A DNA stretch of 64,000 nt, from positions 20,745-84,744 of the forward strand of contig NZ_DBMV01000037.1 in assembly GCF_002298975.1 (NCBI RefSeq), given 5' to 3'. Position numbers and translations under genes: made by a program. The notes below the pieces were generated by a model, which had not been told where the DNA came from, did not search any database, and saw nothing but the letters and a program-made list of their open reading frames with translations. Positions 10,286 through 18,960 of this stretch are shown piece by piece. Within the stretch, counting starts at the first letter, position 1; every line of letters begins with the position of its first letter. This stretch comes from Ralstonia sp. UBA689 (GTDB lineage Bacteria > Pseudomonadota > Gammaproteobacteria > Burkholderiales > Burkholderiaceae).

Positions 10286-10629
10286 CGTTCTATCAACACC
10301 ACATATTCTTTTGCACGAATCGCCGCGAAGGCGCCGACGCCTGCGACCAACATGGAGCTACCGAACTCTGTGCATATGCGAAGCGGCGCTTGGCCGAAGC
10401 CGCCCCTCACATGGCAAAGGATGTACGTGTCAACCGCGCAGGATGCCTGTCGCGATGCGCCGATGGTCCAGCCGTTGTGGTGTATCCGGAGGCCGTCTGG
10501 TACACCTACATCGACACCACGGACATTGACGAGATTGTGGACGAACATCTCGTCAACGGTCGGATCGTCGAGAGATTGCGCATCGATAATCCTGCTAGCG
10601 AACAGGTAGCTCTGCTCACACCAAAGTGA
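10282..10629 (+). CDS. Thioredoxin-like [2Fe-2S] ferredoxin
   Basis: A 115-residue ferredoxin of the thioredoxin-fold (Shethna/NuoE-like) class. Cysteines at 11, 21 and 30 precede the tight pair C55-x3-C59 (RAGCLSRC); the pattern C-x9/12-C...C-x3-C is that of this class, and IFFCTNRR near the N-terminus is typical. Translation is coupled to the EamA gene by a 4-nt overlap. It could supply electrons to the desaturase or the diiron protein encoded upstream. Confidence 0.88.
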   Translation: MTFYQHHIFFCTNRREGADACDQHGATELCAYAKRRLAEAAPHMAKDVRVNRAGCLSRCADGPAVVVYPEAVWYTYIDTTDIDEIVDEHLVNGRIVERLRIDNPASEQVALLTPK

Positions 10630-11374
10630 GTGTCGCTGGAATCTTCCGAAAACTGATCTTGCCGCGGCGAACGATGAAGGTGTAGGAGTCTGCCCGATCT
10701 CCATGATGGTGAGCCAGTATGTAGCCGCCAATCCCGTTGCGATACGGAATCTTCGCGTGCGTGCTTTTGAAGTATTTCGCCATATTGACCATTAGGTCTG
10801 CACGGCGTTTTTCGGGGTGCTCCGCATCGGTTGGCGGCAGCGTCGAGTTGCCGCCGACAACAGCGATAAGCAGACGATGCTCTGAGACGTTGCCAAGCAG
10901 TTTCGACCAGTCCCAGATGTAGCCTCTCTTAGAAAGGCTAATGGATACCGAATTTCCGGCATCGCATTCGCTTTCCCCCGTCAGGTAATGTACCCGCGCC
11001 CCGGTGGGTCCCATCAGGCAGAAATCGAGCCCCATCTGCTGCGACCCATGATCATTCGCAAATCCGGCGTTCACCACACGGGTCCAGAAATCTGGATCCT
11101 TCTTCGTATTCGAAACCCGAAGTGACATCTTTGCGGTGCGCTTCTTCCTGTAGAGATCTGTCATCGCAAGGGCAAACGTGTAGTGCGCCCAAAGTGTCCA
11201 ATCGCTCTGCGGGGTCGACTGTACCGGCCAAGGCGCGTTTGTCGACGACAGATGAGCTTTAGCAGCGGCGTGGCTGCAAGGCAGCCAATGCTCAAGCAAT
11301 TTGTGAGTGATTTTTTTCAAGGCGTTCGTCTCTGAAGAAGCGATTGCAGACCTAGTGAAGGCTTCCTGCCGCAA
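10616..11374 (-). CDS. Hypothetical protein, low-GC orphan
   Basis: A reading frame of up to 252 residues with no family I recognise. It is basic and looks soluble, with a Gly/His segment near the end (NGIGGYILAHHHGDRADSY). Base composition is clearly lower in GC than the neighbours, suggesting recent acquisition. No ATG lies near the 5' end; TTG at 11374 or TTG at 11320 are candidate starts, and an internal ATG begins at MTDLYRKK. The 3' end overlaps the ferredoxin 3' end on the opposite strand by 14 bp. The 5' end abuts the MFS remnant. Confidence 0.5.
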   Translation of the reverse strand: MRQEAFTRSAIASSETNALKKITHKLLEHWLPCSHAAAKAHLSSTNAPWPVQSTPQSDWTLWAHYTFALAMTDLYRKKRTAKMSLRVSNTKKDPDFWTRVVNAGFANDHGSQQMGLDFCLMGPTGARVHYLTGESECDAGNSVSISLSKRGYIWDWSKLLGNVSEHRLLIAVVGGNSTLPPTDAEHPEKRRADLMVNMAKYFKSTHAKIPYRNGIGGYILAHHHGDRADSYTFIVRRGKISFRKIPATLTLV

Positions 11375-11376
11375 GC

Positions 11377-11708
11377 AGATGTTCGCGAGTATGCCGGTGG
11401 AGCGTGCGGCCTTCTGGATTGCGCTGATGCTGCTCGGCCTGGGTTGGAACTTCGGCTTCCTTGGTGCGTCGGCAATGGTCTTGGCGTGTCATACGCCGGC
11501 AGAAGGGCCGCGTGTGCAGTCCATCTATGACTTCATGGTATTTGGGGCAATGGTTGTCGGCTCGTTCGCATCAGGCAGTTTGCTGGCCACGTACGGATGG
11601 GCCTTGGTGTGCGGCCTCATTCTCCCCCCGGTGCTGATGGCAGCAGCCAGCCTTCTTTGGTTGCGGCGCGAATGGGTATCGCCCAACTCGCTGGCGCAAC
11701 GAAACTGA
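11377..11708 (+). pseudogene. MFS transporter remnant, 5' truncated
   Basis: Only the C-terminal part of a major facilitator permease is left: ALMLLGLGWNFGFLGASAM, then a D-F-x-V-F-G segment (IYDFMVFGAMVVGSFASG) and a last helix ending in LLWLRREW. This matches the final four or so helices of 12-helix permeases in which GLGWNF and the DF.VF segment are conserved. The upstream 300 or so codons are missing and replaced by the orphan gene on the other strand, so the truncation point near 11380 looks like the right-hand junction of the accessory block. Confidence 0.72.
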
Positions 11709-11803
11709 CGGCCCAGATATACCTCAGCAGTTCCGCAGCCGAATGGTTCAGCCGGCACCTCTGATCTGGCCGGCAAGGGGCAGCATGATGCCGCAGCGAT
11801 GAA

Positions 11804-12751
11804 TCAGTGAACGAGCGGAGTGAAGGGCAGCGGCTTGATGCCAGGCAGGTCACATTGCGCGACTGCCTTGGCCACCGACTCGATGGCGGCGATGCGGGTG
11901 AAGCTCTTGCGCCATGCCAGCACGACACGGCGGTCAGGCACCGGCTCCTGGAACGGCACATAGGCCAGCAGGTCGGAGGCGGCCGGCTGCATGTTGGGCA
12001 CCGACGTACGCGGCAGCACCGTAATGCCGACACCGCTGGCCACCATATGGCGGATCGTCTCCAGCGACGAGCCCTCGAAGGTCTTCTGGATGCCGTCAGC
12101 GTTCTGCGAGAAGCGCGACAGCTCCGGGCACACGCCCAGCACGTGGTCTCGGAAGCAATGGCCGTTGCCAAGCAACAGCATGGTCTGCTGCTTGAGTGCC
12201 TCCGGGTCCACCGCCTGCTCCTGGGCCAGGGCATGGCCGCGCGGCACCGCCACCACGAAGGGCTCGTCGTACAGCGGCACGGTCATCAGCCCGGCCTCGG
12301 GAAACGGCTCGGCCATGATGGCGCAGTCGATCTCGCCCTGCTTGAGCAGTTCCACCAGCCGCACGGTGAAGTTCTCCTGCAGCATCAGCGGCATCTGCGG
12401 GACAGTGTCGATCATCTGCTTGACCAGCGCCGGCAGCAGATACGGCCCGATCGTGTAGATCACCCCCAGGCGCAAGGGCCCGGTCAGCGGGTCCATGCCC
12501 TGCTTGGCAATCTCGCGGATCGCCATGGTCTGCTCCAGCACCCGCTGCGCCTGCGTCACGATCTGCTCGCCCACGGGCGTGACGCTCACCTCGGACGCCC
12601 CGCGCTCGAAGATCTGCACGGCCAGTTCGTCTTCGAGCTTCTTGATGGCGACCGACAGCGTCGGCTGTGAGACGAAACAGGCCTCTGCGGCGCGGCCAAA
12701 GTGGCGTTCGCGCGCGACGGCAACGATGTATTTGAGTTCGGTGAGCGTCAT
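11804..12751 (-). CDS. oxyR: Peroxide-sensing LysR-type regulator OxyR
   Basis: A 315-residue LysR-type activator with an N-terminal winged helix (HFGRAAEACFVSQPTLSVAIKKLE). The two redox cysteines, C199 and C208 (GNGHC...GVCPEL), fall at the same positions as in E. coli OxyR, and the inducer-domain segment RHMVASGVGITVLP is typical. The start at 12751 (MTLTELKY) matches the family; an ATG at 12760 would add three residues. A candidate OxyR half-site lies 27 bp upstream, pointing to autoregulation. Likely targets in the window are katG and dps. Confidence 0.95.
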   Translation of the reverse strand: MTLTELKYIVAVARERHFGRAAEACFVSQPTLSVAIKKLEDELAVQIFERGASEVSVTPVGEQIVTQAQRVLEQTMAIREIAKQGMDPLTGPLRLGVIYTIGPYLLPALVKQMIDTVPQMPLMLQENFTVRLVELLKQGEIDCAIMAEPFPEAGLMTVPLYDEPFVVAVPRGHALAQEQAVDPEALKQQTMLLLGNGHCFRDHVLGVCPELSRFSQNADGIQKTFEGSSLETIRHMVASGVGITVLPRTSVPNMQPAASDLLAYVPFQEPVPDRRVVLAWRKSFTRIAAIESVAKAVAQCDLPGIKPLPFTPLVH

Positions 12752-13058
12752 GGCAATCAATCGGCTTGTGGGTTCCGATAGATTTTATCTTAGGCGGCGC
12801 GGATGTGCTTGGGGTGCTTGGGAAAGTGCTGTTGGCGCGGCGAAGTGAGATGACACAACAGCAAAGCGCCGACTCGCCTGACTCCTTGCCCAAGGCCGCT
12901 CTCCCGGCAACGCCTTGATTGGATGACATTCGCATCGTTCACATGAGAGTTTCCCACCCAGGGACCTTCCCAAGCGGCGGGAAACTGAGTGTCGTCGCGA
13001 CTCCGATGCAAACCTCAGGGGCAGGCACGCAATCCTTTCGCTCCGGCAGGAACCAACC
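12752..13058. other. oxyR upstream region
   Basis: About 300 bp between oxyR and the chromate operon, both on the minus strand. It should hold the oxyR promoter and any terminator of the chr operon. Apart from the ATAG-type site at 12778 I see no gene or strong hairpin. Confidence 0.5.
12778..12792. promoter_or_regulatory. Candidate OxyR half-site upstream of oxyR
   Basis: ATAGATTTTATCTTA matches the OxyR half-operator consensus ATAGnTnnnAnCTAT at all but the last two bases. It lies 27-41 bp before the oxyR ATG. A full site would need a second half-site at the right phase, which I do not see clearly. Confidence 0.4.
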
Positions 13059-13520
13059 TCATGCCGGCATTTGCGGCGGCCAGCGATGCGTTTCCGCCTG
13101 GCAATGCTTGCACCACGCATACAGCGCGTCGTACAGCACCAAGCCGTGTTCGAGCATGACGTGGTCATCGGCAAACACGTGCGACAGACCCAGCGAGATC
13201 GCGTACAACCCACTGGACTGAGGCGTCAGATCCAGGCGGGACGTATCTGCGCCGCGCACGATGCTGGCCAGTTGCTGCAAGGCCGGATCATCGCCCAGGC
13301 GATATTTGTCGAGAAACGCATCGAAGCTGCACCGCTCGCCAACATGCGACAGCTCTACGCCGGGAATGTCGTAAGGGATAGCTCCCCTTTCGTTGGCGAC
13401 GCGCAGTACATCAGCGGGCGGCACATACAGAAAATCGGGCGCCTCGTCGATGAAGCGGGCGATCAGCCAGGGGCAGGCGATGCGGTCGATCTTGGGGCGC
13501 TCGCGCGTGATCCATTGCAT
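13059..13520 (-). CDS. Stand-alone ChrB C-terminal-domain chromate resistance protein
   Basis: A 153-residue protein equal to the C-terminal domain of ChrB (motifs RIACPWLIARFIDEAPDF and a Cys-containing HVGERCSFDAFL). The same two motifs occur in the full-length ChrB encoded at 14703 (RVASAWLIQRFIDP and HVGECVSFEVLL), so it is a paralogous domain. It starts 14 bp after the chrA stop and is probably the last gene of the chrB-chrA operon. The domain's biochemical role is unsettled. Confidence 0.85.
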   Translation of the reverse strand: MQWITRERPKIDRIACPWLIARFIDEAPDFLYVPPADVLRVANERGAIPYDIPGVELSHVGERCSFDAFLDKYRLGDDPALQQLASIVRGADTSRLDLTPQSSGLYAISLGLSHVFADDHVMLEHGLVLYDALYAWCKHCQAETHRWPPQMPA

Positions 13521-13533
13521 GGCAACCTCCATG

Positions 13534-14706
13534 TCAGTGATGCAGCAGCGGATACACCGCCAAGCCAATCAAGGCAGCCCCGGCCACGATGACGGGCTCC
13601 GACAGCTTCTTGAACTGGAGCAGTAGCGCGACCGTCACCACGGCCAACAGTGCCGTCGGCACATCGACGATCGAGCGCTTGGCCAGCACGATCACCGCAC
13701 CAGTGATGGCGCCCACCGCTGCCGCCGTTACGCCATCGACAAACGCCTGGATGGCGGGCAGCTTGCCGTACTTCTTGAAGTACGGTGCCGGCAAGATGGT
13801 GAACAGGTAGCACGGCAGGAACGTGCCAGCCGCCGCCACGCATGCGCCGGGCAATCCTGCGATCAGGTAGCCGATGAAACCCACGGTGATGACAACCGGG
13901 CCTGGCGTAATCATCGCCACCGCCACGGCATCAACGAACTGCTTCTCGTTGAGCCAGTGGTGTTCGGTGACGACGCCGCCATAGAGGAACGGCACGATGG
14001 CCAGCCCGGAGCCGAATACGAACGCACCGGCCTTGGTGAAGAACACGCCAATCTGCGAGAGCAGAGGCCAGTCGATCGTGCTCAGTATGCTGGTCGCGGC
14101 CGCAATGGGCGTCGCGGCAATCGCGTTGGCGCGCCCTTGACGCCCCCACTTGGGCGGCGCACGCCAGAACCACACGAGTACGCCGCCCGCGAGGAACAGC
14201 CACGCCAGCTCCGATTCGGTGATGACCGTCACCGCTGCCAGCACCAGATAGACAGCCCATAGCAGCTTGTCCTTGCCAACGCTCTTGGTGGTGAGCTTGT
14301 ACGCGCTGATGGCGATGATGCCGATCACGGCCGCGCCCACGCCGTAGAACACCGATTGCATCCACGTCAGCCCGCCAAAGCGCACGTAGGCCCAACCGAG
14401 CGCGACCACCATCAGGAACGACGGCAGCACAAAAGCCAGGCCGACCAATGTCGCCCCCAGAATCCGGTAATGCACGTAGCCGAGATAGATCGCCAACTGC
14501 GCGGCGAGCGGCCCAGGTGCCAGTTGCGCGAGCGCGAGGCCTTCTTTGTAGTCGGCTTCCGTAATCCACTGTCGCGCCTCCACCAGGTCGCGGCGCATAT
14601 AGCCGGCCAGCGCGACCGGGCCGCCAAAGCCGAAGGCACCGAGCCGTGCGAAATACAGCACCAGTTGCCACAGCGTGTAGACGGGGCGTTCATGCGATGT
14701 GTTCAT
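13534..14706 (-). CDS. chrA: Chromate transporter ChrA
   Basis: A 390-residue chromate efflux permease of the long, two-domain CHR family. The N-terminal half has the conserved FARLGAFGFGGPVA and LAQLAPGPLAAQLA signatures. The C-terminal half repeats them as FFTKAGAFVFGSGLAIVPFL and VAMITPGPVVITVGFIGY. Its ATG overlaps the chrB stop by the ATGA arrangement at 14703-14706, so the two are translationally coupled. It exports chromate from the cytoplasm. Confidence 0.94.
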   Translation of the reverse strand: MNTSHERPVYTLWQLVLYFARLGAFGFGGPVALAGYMRRDLVEARQWITEADYKEGLALAQLAPGPLAAQLAIYLGYVHYRILGATLVGLAFVLPSFLMVVALGWAYVRFGGLTWMQSVFYGVGAAVIGIIAISAYKLTTKSVGKDKLLWAVYLVLAAVTVITESELAWLFLAGGVLVWFWRAPPKWGRQGRANAIAATPIAAATSILSTIDWPLLSQIGVFFTKAGAFVFGSGLAIVPFLYGGVVTEHHWLNEKQFVDAVAVAMITPGPVVITVGFIGYLIAGLPGACVAAAGTFLPCYLFTILPAPYFKKYGKLPAIQAFVDGVTAAAVGAITGAVIVLAKRSIVDVPTALLAVVTVALLLQFKKLSEPVIVAGAALIGLAVYPLLHH

Positions 14707-15683
14707 ATGGGTGGCGGGCGCTGGGGTTTCCGACTGCCCGAGAAATGGGCGTACATCGAGTCAAGCACGGTACCGATCTCCATCAGCAGGGCATCGTCAT
14801 CAACCAGTCGTTTGCGAGCGCCCGCGAGGATGGCTTCGAACCCGCTGGCCTCGGGCGCGGCCGCTCCCCCCACATCCAGCGCGTGCACCATGGCGCCGAG
14901 TCGGGCGAGCCCGTGGTTGCCGTCCAGCCCGAAGCTGGCGAGCAGGACCTCGAAGGACACACACTCGCCAACGTGCGTGAAGGTCGCGCCGTCGAAGTCG
15001 AATCCCAACGCATCGGCGGGGCAGTCGCTGAGCCGTTCCAGCCAAACGAATCGAGCGTGCGGATCGATGAAGCGTTGGATCAGCCAGGCGCTGGCGACAC
15101 GGTCCACCCATAGATGCTGCCGGGTGGCCCATAAGCGGCCCTGGTATTGGGCTGGGTCGCGCTGCGGGATGCTGCCTGCGGCCGCATGCGGCTCACCGGG
15201 CGAAAGCGTCGCCTCGATGGCGGCCGCAAAATCGCGCCACTGCGCGGCGGCACGGATGGAGGCTTCGTTTGGAAAGAAGTCGACTTTGCGGATGGACTCG
15301 TAGGCGCGTCCGTGTCGGCGCAGCAGGCGGTTGAGTTCGGCCGTGGCAAGGTTCGGGAGGGTCTTGCGCACCTCCGACAGCTCTGCGAGCCAGTCGCCAT
15401 ACTCGGCAGAGCGGTCAAACAAGGTTCGATAAGCCGCCACCTCGTCGTCACCGCCTGCCTGCACGCGCAACAGCCAGGCCTGCCCGTCCTCCCTCAAGGT
15501 TTCGTCCGCCAGCTCCCGCAATTGCGATGCCTGCTCGGCCTGCGCCGGAAGCAGGTACGCGCCGTCGCGCAATGCTGCACAGCCGAGCGCCTTGACCGCG
15601 CGCCAGATGCGCATGCGCACCGTCGCGCTGGAGGTCGGGAGGCTGACGATGAGGAGCAGCCAAGGGTCTGGAGAGGTCGCCAT
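14703..15683 (-). CDS. chrB: Chromate-sensing regulator/resistance protein ChrB
   Basis: A 326-residue two-part protein. The N-terminal region (WLLLIVSLPTSSATVRMRIWRAVKALG) matches the ChrB N-terminal winged-helix-like domain; the C-terminal region (WVDRVASAWLIQRFIDP, HVGECVSFEVLL) is the ChrB_C domain. In Cupriavidus and Ochrobactrum ChrB is a chromate-dependent regulator of the chr operon. The start at 15683 (MATSPDPWLL) gives the normal N-terminus; the frame continues upstream without similarity. First gene of the chrB-chrA-chrB_C operon, divergent from uppP. Confidence 0.9.
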   Translation of the reverse strand: MATSPDPWLLLIVSLPTSSATVRMRIWRAVKALGCAALRDGAYLLPAQAEQASQLRELADETLREDGQAWLLRVQAGGDDEVAAYRTLFDRSAEYGDWLAELSEVRKTLPNLATAELNRLLRRHGRAYESIRKVDFFPNEASIRAAAQWRDFAAAIEATLSPGEPHAAAGSIPQRDPAQYQGRLWATRQHLWVDRVASAWLIQRFIDPHARFVWLERLSDCPADALGFDFDGATFTHVGECVSFEVLLASFGLDGNHGLARLGAMVHALDVGGAAAPEASGFEAILAGARKRLVDDDALLMEIGTVLDSMYAHFSGSRKPQRPPPI

Positions 15684-15847
15684 GCCGGCAGCATAGGCTG
15701 CCGTATTGGGCGCTGCAACGCTGTAGAAACCTCTACAAAATGATGAATAGGCTGATACGCGGTGCGCTTGCATGAGGCCCATTCTGGTACCGTCTCGCCT
15801 GATCACGCCCAAGCGCGAGACGCCTCGATCACCCATCACCACACCGT

Positions 15848-16684
15848 ATGAACACGCTTCACATCCTCATCCTGGCCTGCGTCCAGGGCATTGCCGAGCT
15901 GCTGCCGGTCTCCAGTTCGGCCCACGTCATCCTGGCCGAGAAATGGCTGGGGCTGGACCCAACCGCCCCCGACATGACGCTGCTGCTGGTCATGCTGCAT
16001 ACCGGCACCATGTTTGCCGTCATCGTGTATTTCTGGCGCTCGTGGCGGCAGACGTATTTTTCGTCGACCAAGGCATTGTGGGACAACGGCGTGTACTTGG
16101 CGGTGGCCACCGCTGCCACCGGTGTCGTTGGGCTGACGCTGCTTTACCTCATCAAGCACGTGGTGATGGGCGGCGCCGACAGCTTCGAGATTGAGCATCT
16201 GTTCGGCAACACCAAGCTGATGGCGGTCAGCCTGGCGGTGGCCGGGGTGCTGATCCTCGCCTCTTCCCGACGCTCCGTGACGGCCACCGAAGACCTCAGC
16301 GGCCCGCGCGCGTTCTGGGTGGGCGCGGTGCAGGGGCTGTGCCTGCCGTTTCGTGGGTTGTCGCGCTCGGGTGCGACGATCTCCAGCGCCATGCTGCTGA
16401 GCGTGCAGCGCCGCCGCGCCGAGGAGTTCAGCTTTGCGCTGGCCGTGGTGCTGACACCGGCCGTCATCGCCAAGGAAGGCTATCGCTTCTACAAGGCCTA
16501 TGCCGGCACCTCCGAGAACCTGCTGCACATGCTGGCGCCCAGCCTGCTGGGCATGGGGGCCAGCTTTGTCGCCGGCCTGGTGGCGCTGCGCTGGCTGTCG
16601 CGCTGGCTAGAGCAGGGCCGGTGGTATCTGTTCGGCTGCTACTGCCTGGTCGCGTCGGTGGTCGTGTGGATGTTCGGCGGCTGA
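15848..16684 (+). CDS. uppP: Undecaprenyl-diphosphatase UppP (BacA)
   Basis: A 278-residue membrane pyrophosphatase that recycles undecaprenyl pyrophosphate for cell-wall synthesis; overexpression gives bacitracin resistance. Both signatures are present: QGIAELLPVSSSAH near the N-terminus (catalytic Glu plus PVSSSxH) and LPFRGLSRSGATIS in the middle (PxRGxSRSG). Divergent from chrB, and convergent with the Nramp gene 22 bp downstream. Confidence 0.94.
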   Translation: MNTLHILILACVQGIAELLPVSSSAHVILAEKWLGLDPTAPDMTLLLVMLHTGTMFAVIVYFWRSWRQTYFSSTKALWDNGVYLAVATAATGVVGLTLLYLIKHVVMGGADSFEIEHLFGNTKLMAVSLAVAGVLILASSRRSVTATEDLSGPRAFWVGAVQGLCLPFRGLSRSGATISSAMLLSVQRRRAEEFSFALAVVLTPAVIAKEGYRFYKAYAGTSENLLHMLAPSLLGMGASFVAGLVALRWLSRWLEQGRWYLFGCYCLVASVVVWMFGG

Positions 16685-16706
16685 GGCTGCGTGCTTGGCC
16701 GTCGCG

Positions 16707-18386
16707 CTATTTGAAGACGGCCAGTTGCAGCACCTTCACCACCACCAGCACCACGGCAAATACCAGATAGACGCGCAACACACCCATCCAGACCCGCTTG
16801 GCCAACGTAAGGTTGGGCGGCGGCAGTTGATCCAGCGGCGGCATGCGCCAGGTGTCGCGCGCGTCGTCTGCGTAGGCGAGCAGGTTGGCGGCGTCATTGT
16901 CGGCCTCGCTCGCCAACCCTCGGCGGGACCTGCGCAGGCCCATGCTGACGAGATAGCCGACCACTGCCAGCAGCGTGCCGCCGGCCAGCACTTCGATCAT
17001 CGTCCGGCCCGAGATGCCCGGATAGATGACCGACGCCGTAAGCACGACCGAGAGCATCACCAGCACCCAGATGATGGCCCCGGTAAAGAGGTTCAACCGC
17101 GGCGAGTTGACCCACGGCCCAAGCACTGCACGATCGTTGCACAACAGCAGCAGGAAGACCGTGGCGCTTGGCAGCAGCACACCTGCCAGCGTCTGCACTG
17201 CCTCGGTCAGCAAACCCAGCGGGCTGCCCGGGATCAGCACCAGCGCTGCCGCCCCGGCAATGATGCCGAAGTAGACAAGGTAGAAGCCACCGGCGTCCGA
17301 CACCTTGCGATGCAGGGAATGGTGGATGCCGAACACATCGCCGATGGCATAGGCGGTGGCCAGCGACACCGCCGCCGCGCCGATGACGGACGCGTCGAAC
17401 AGCGCAATCGCAAAGAACGTCGCCTGCGCATGCCCCGCGTAGCGCTCCAATCCGGCCATGACGCCGCCGGCATCGGTAAAGCCGCCAAACTCCGGTCTGC
17501 CGTCAAACAAAGCCGCGCAGAACGACATCATCGCCACCGCGCCGATCAGCACCAGCGCGATGCCGATCCACAAGTCCGCTTTCTCATACGGGATAAAGCG
17601 CGGCGTGATGCGCTTGTCGATCACGTAGCTCTGCTGGAAAAACAACTGCCAAGGTGCAACCGTGGTACCGACGATGCCGATCACCAGCAGCATCACATCG
17701 CCCAGCCGCGCATGCGCGGGCCAGTTCGGCACCAGGAAATCACGCGCGATCTGGCCGACCGGCGGATGGATCGACACCAGCACCGGCACCAGCGCCAGGC
17801 TCAGCACGCACAGGCCCACGGCAAAGCGCTCGAAGCGCCGGAAGCTGCCCGTGCCGGCAGCCGCCATGGTGAGCGCGGCCGCCAGGCAGACGCCGGTCAC
17901 CCGCGATACCCCGAAGAAATCGAGCGCGAACGTGATGCCGATGAACTCCGTGGCAATCGTCAGCGCATTGAGCAGGAACAGATCGATGATGCTGAACGCG
18001 CCCCAGAACTTGCCGAAGCGCGCGAAGATGAGCCGCGCATGCCCGACGCGCGTGACGGCGCCCAGGCGCAGCACCATCTCCTGGTTGACGAACAGCACCG
18101 GCACCAGCAGCAGCAACGTCCACAGCAACGTGGTGCCATAGTTCTGCCCCGCCTGGGTGTAGGTGCCGAACGCGCCCGCATCGTTGTCGCCCACCATCAC
18201 AATCAGGCCCGGGCCGAGGATGGCCAGCAACGTGCGCACACGCGCCCGCCAGCCGCTGTGCGGAGCGACCTCATCGTGCGCGATGGTGCCCAGCGCACCG
18301 GTGATGTCGCCATGGTGCGCACTGTCGAGGGCGGCGCTGTGCTTGATCGACGCCCCCCTCACCGAAACGTTTGATGGTGCAGCCAT
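16707..18386 (-). CDS. Nramp-family transporter with altered metal-binding motifs
   Basis: A 559-residue protein with about eleven membrane helices and an extended soluble N-terminus of roughly 50 residues. The overall Nramp pattern is clear (GPGLIVMVGDNDAGAFGTYTQAG for helix 1, VIGIVGTTVAPWQLFFQQS for helix 6). However, the canonical DPGN of helix 1 reads DAGA and the canonical MPH of helix 6 reads APW. The Asn and Met that select Mn/Fe in classical Nramps are thus missing. Nramp-related magnesium transporters also lack that Met, so Mg or another divalent ion is possible; I cannot decide the substrate. Confidence 0.8.
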   Translation of the reverse strand: MAAPSNVSVRGASIKHSAALDSAHHGDITGALGTIAHDEVAPHSGWRARVRTLLAILGPGLIVMVGDNDAGAFGTYTQAGQNYGTTLLWTLLLLVPVLFVNQEMVLRLGAVTRVGHARLIFARFGKFWGAFSIIDLFLLNALTIATEFIGITFALDFFGVSRVTGVCLAAALTMAAAGTGSFRRFERFAVGLCVLSLALVPVLVSIHPPVGQIARDFLVPNWPAHARLGDVMLLVIGIVGTTVAPWQLFFQQSYVIDKRITPRFIPYEKADLWIGIALVLIGAVAMMSFCAALFDGRPEFGGFTDAGGVMAGLERYAGHAQATFFAIALFDASVIGAAAVSLATAYAIGDVFGIHHSLHRKVSDAGGFYLVYFGIIAGAAALVLIPGSPLGLLTEAVQTLAGVLLPSATVFLLLLCNDRAVLGPWVNSPRLNLFTGAIIWVLVMLSVVLTASVIYPGISGRTMIEVLAGGTLLAVVGYLVSMGLRRSRRGLASEADNDAANLLAYADDARDTWRMPPLDQLPPPNLTLAKRVWMGVLRVYLVFAVVLVVVKVLQLAVFK

Positions 18387-18960
18387 GTTCGCTCCCCGTT
18401 TTTTTTGGTTGGCCGTCTGATGACCCCGCTATGAGACAAGCGCCAGCAGATCGCGCCACCAATGCGCCAACCGATGCGCGCAGGTGGATCGCAGCGAGAG
18501 CGCCGCGTCATAGTTCGCGCGCGACTCCTGGATATGCGGCCAATGCTGCAGCAGCAGGCCGAAGGTCATCGTCACGCCTCATCTGCGGTACGCGCATACA
18601 CGCACCTCGCGCCCGCTGCCATGGGCGCGAACCAACGCACCATGAAGCCATGTTCACGGTGCCATGCCACACGCACGCCAACGCGGCGTCGAGTGGCGCT
18701 TCAATGGTGGTGCACGGAGGGTGTTACTGCGGCGCGCACCGTCTGCCTGCGGCAGGACGGCGGCTGGATTGGGGCGCGGACGTTCTGCGGGTCAGGCAGG
18801 AAAATGACCGGAAGGTCGACTACTGCAACTGTCCAAGGCGTCAGCCCCTTTTGTGGAGATGTAAAAAGTGTAGGTCGCGCTTCGCTGGTGCGTCAATGTG
18901 ACGATGCGGCGGCGCGCTGCCGGTCAGGCTGTGCACGTTGGCGCTGGAGCGCGACAATGA
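18387..18960. other. Intergenic region between divergent transporters
   Basis: About 570 bp separate the start of the Nramp-type gene from the EamA gene at 18961. The overlapping short frames here show no protein-like character. It presumably holds both promoters; I see no riboswitch-like fold by eye. Confidence 0.5.

Noticed and set aside
16695..18374. A 559-codon frame opposite the Nramp-type gene
   Set aside because: Low-complexity His/Arg/Asp composition and exact antisense placement; the minus-strand protein has clear membrane helices and Nramp motifs.
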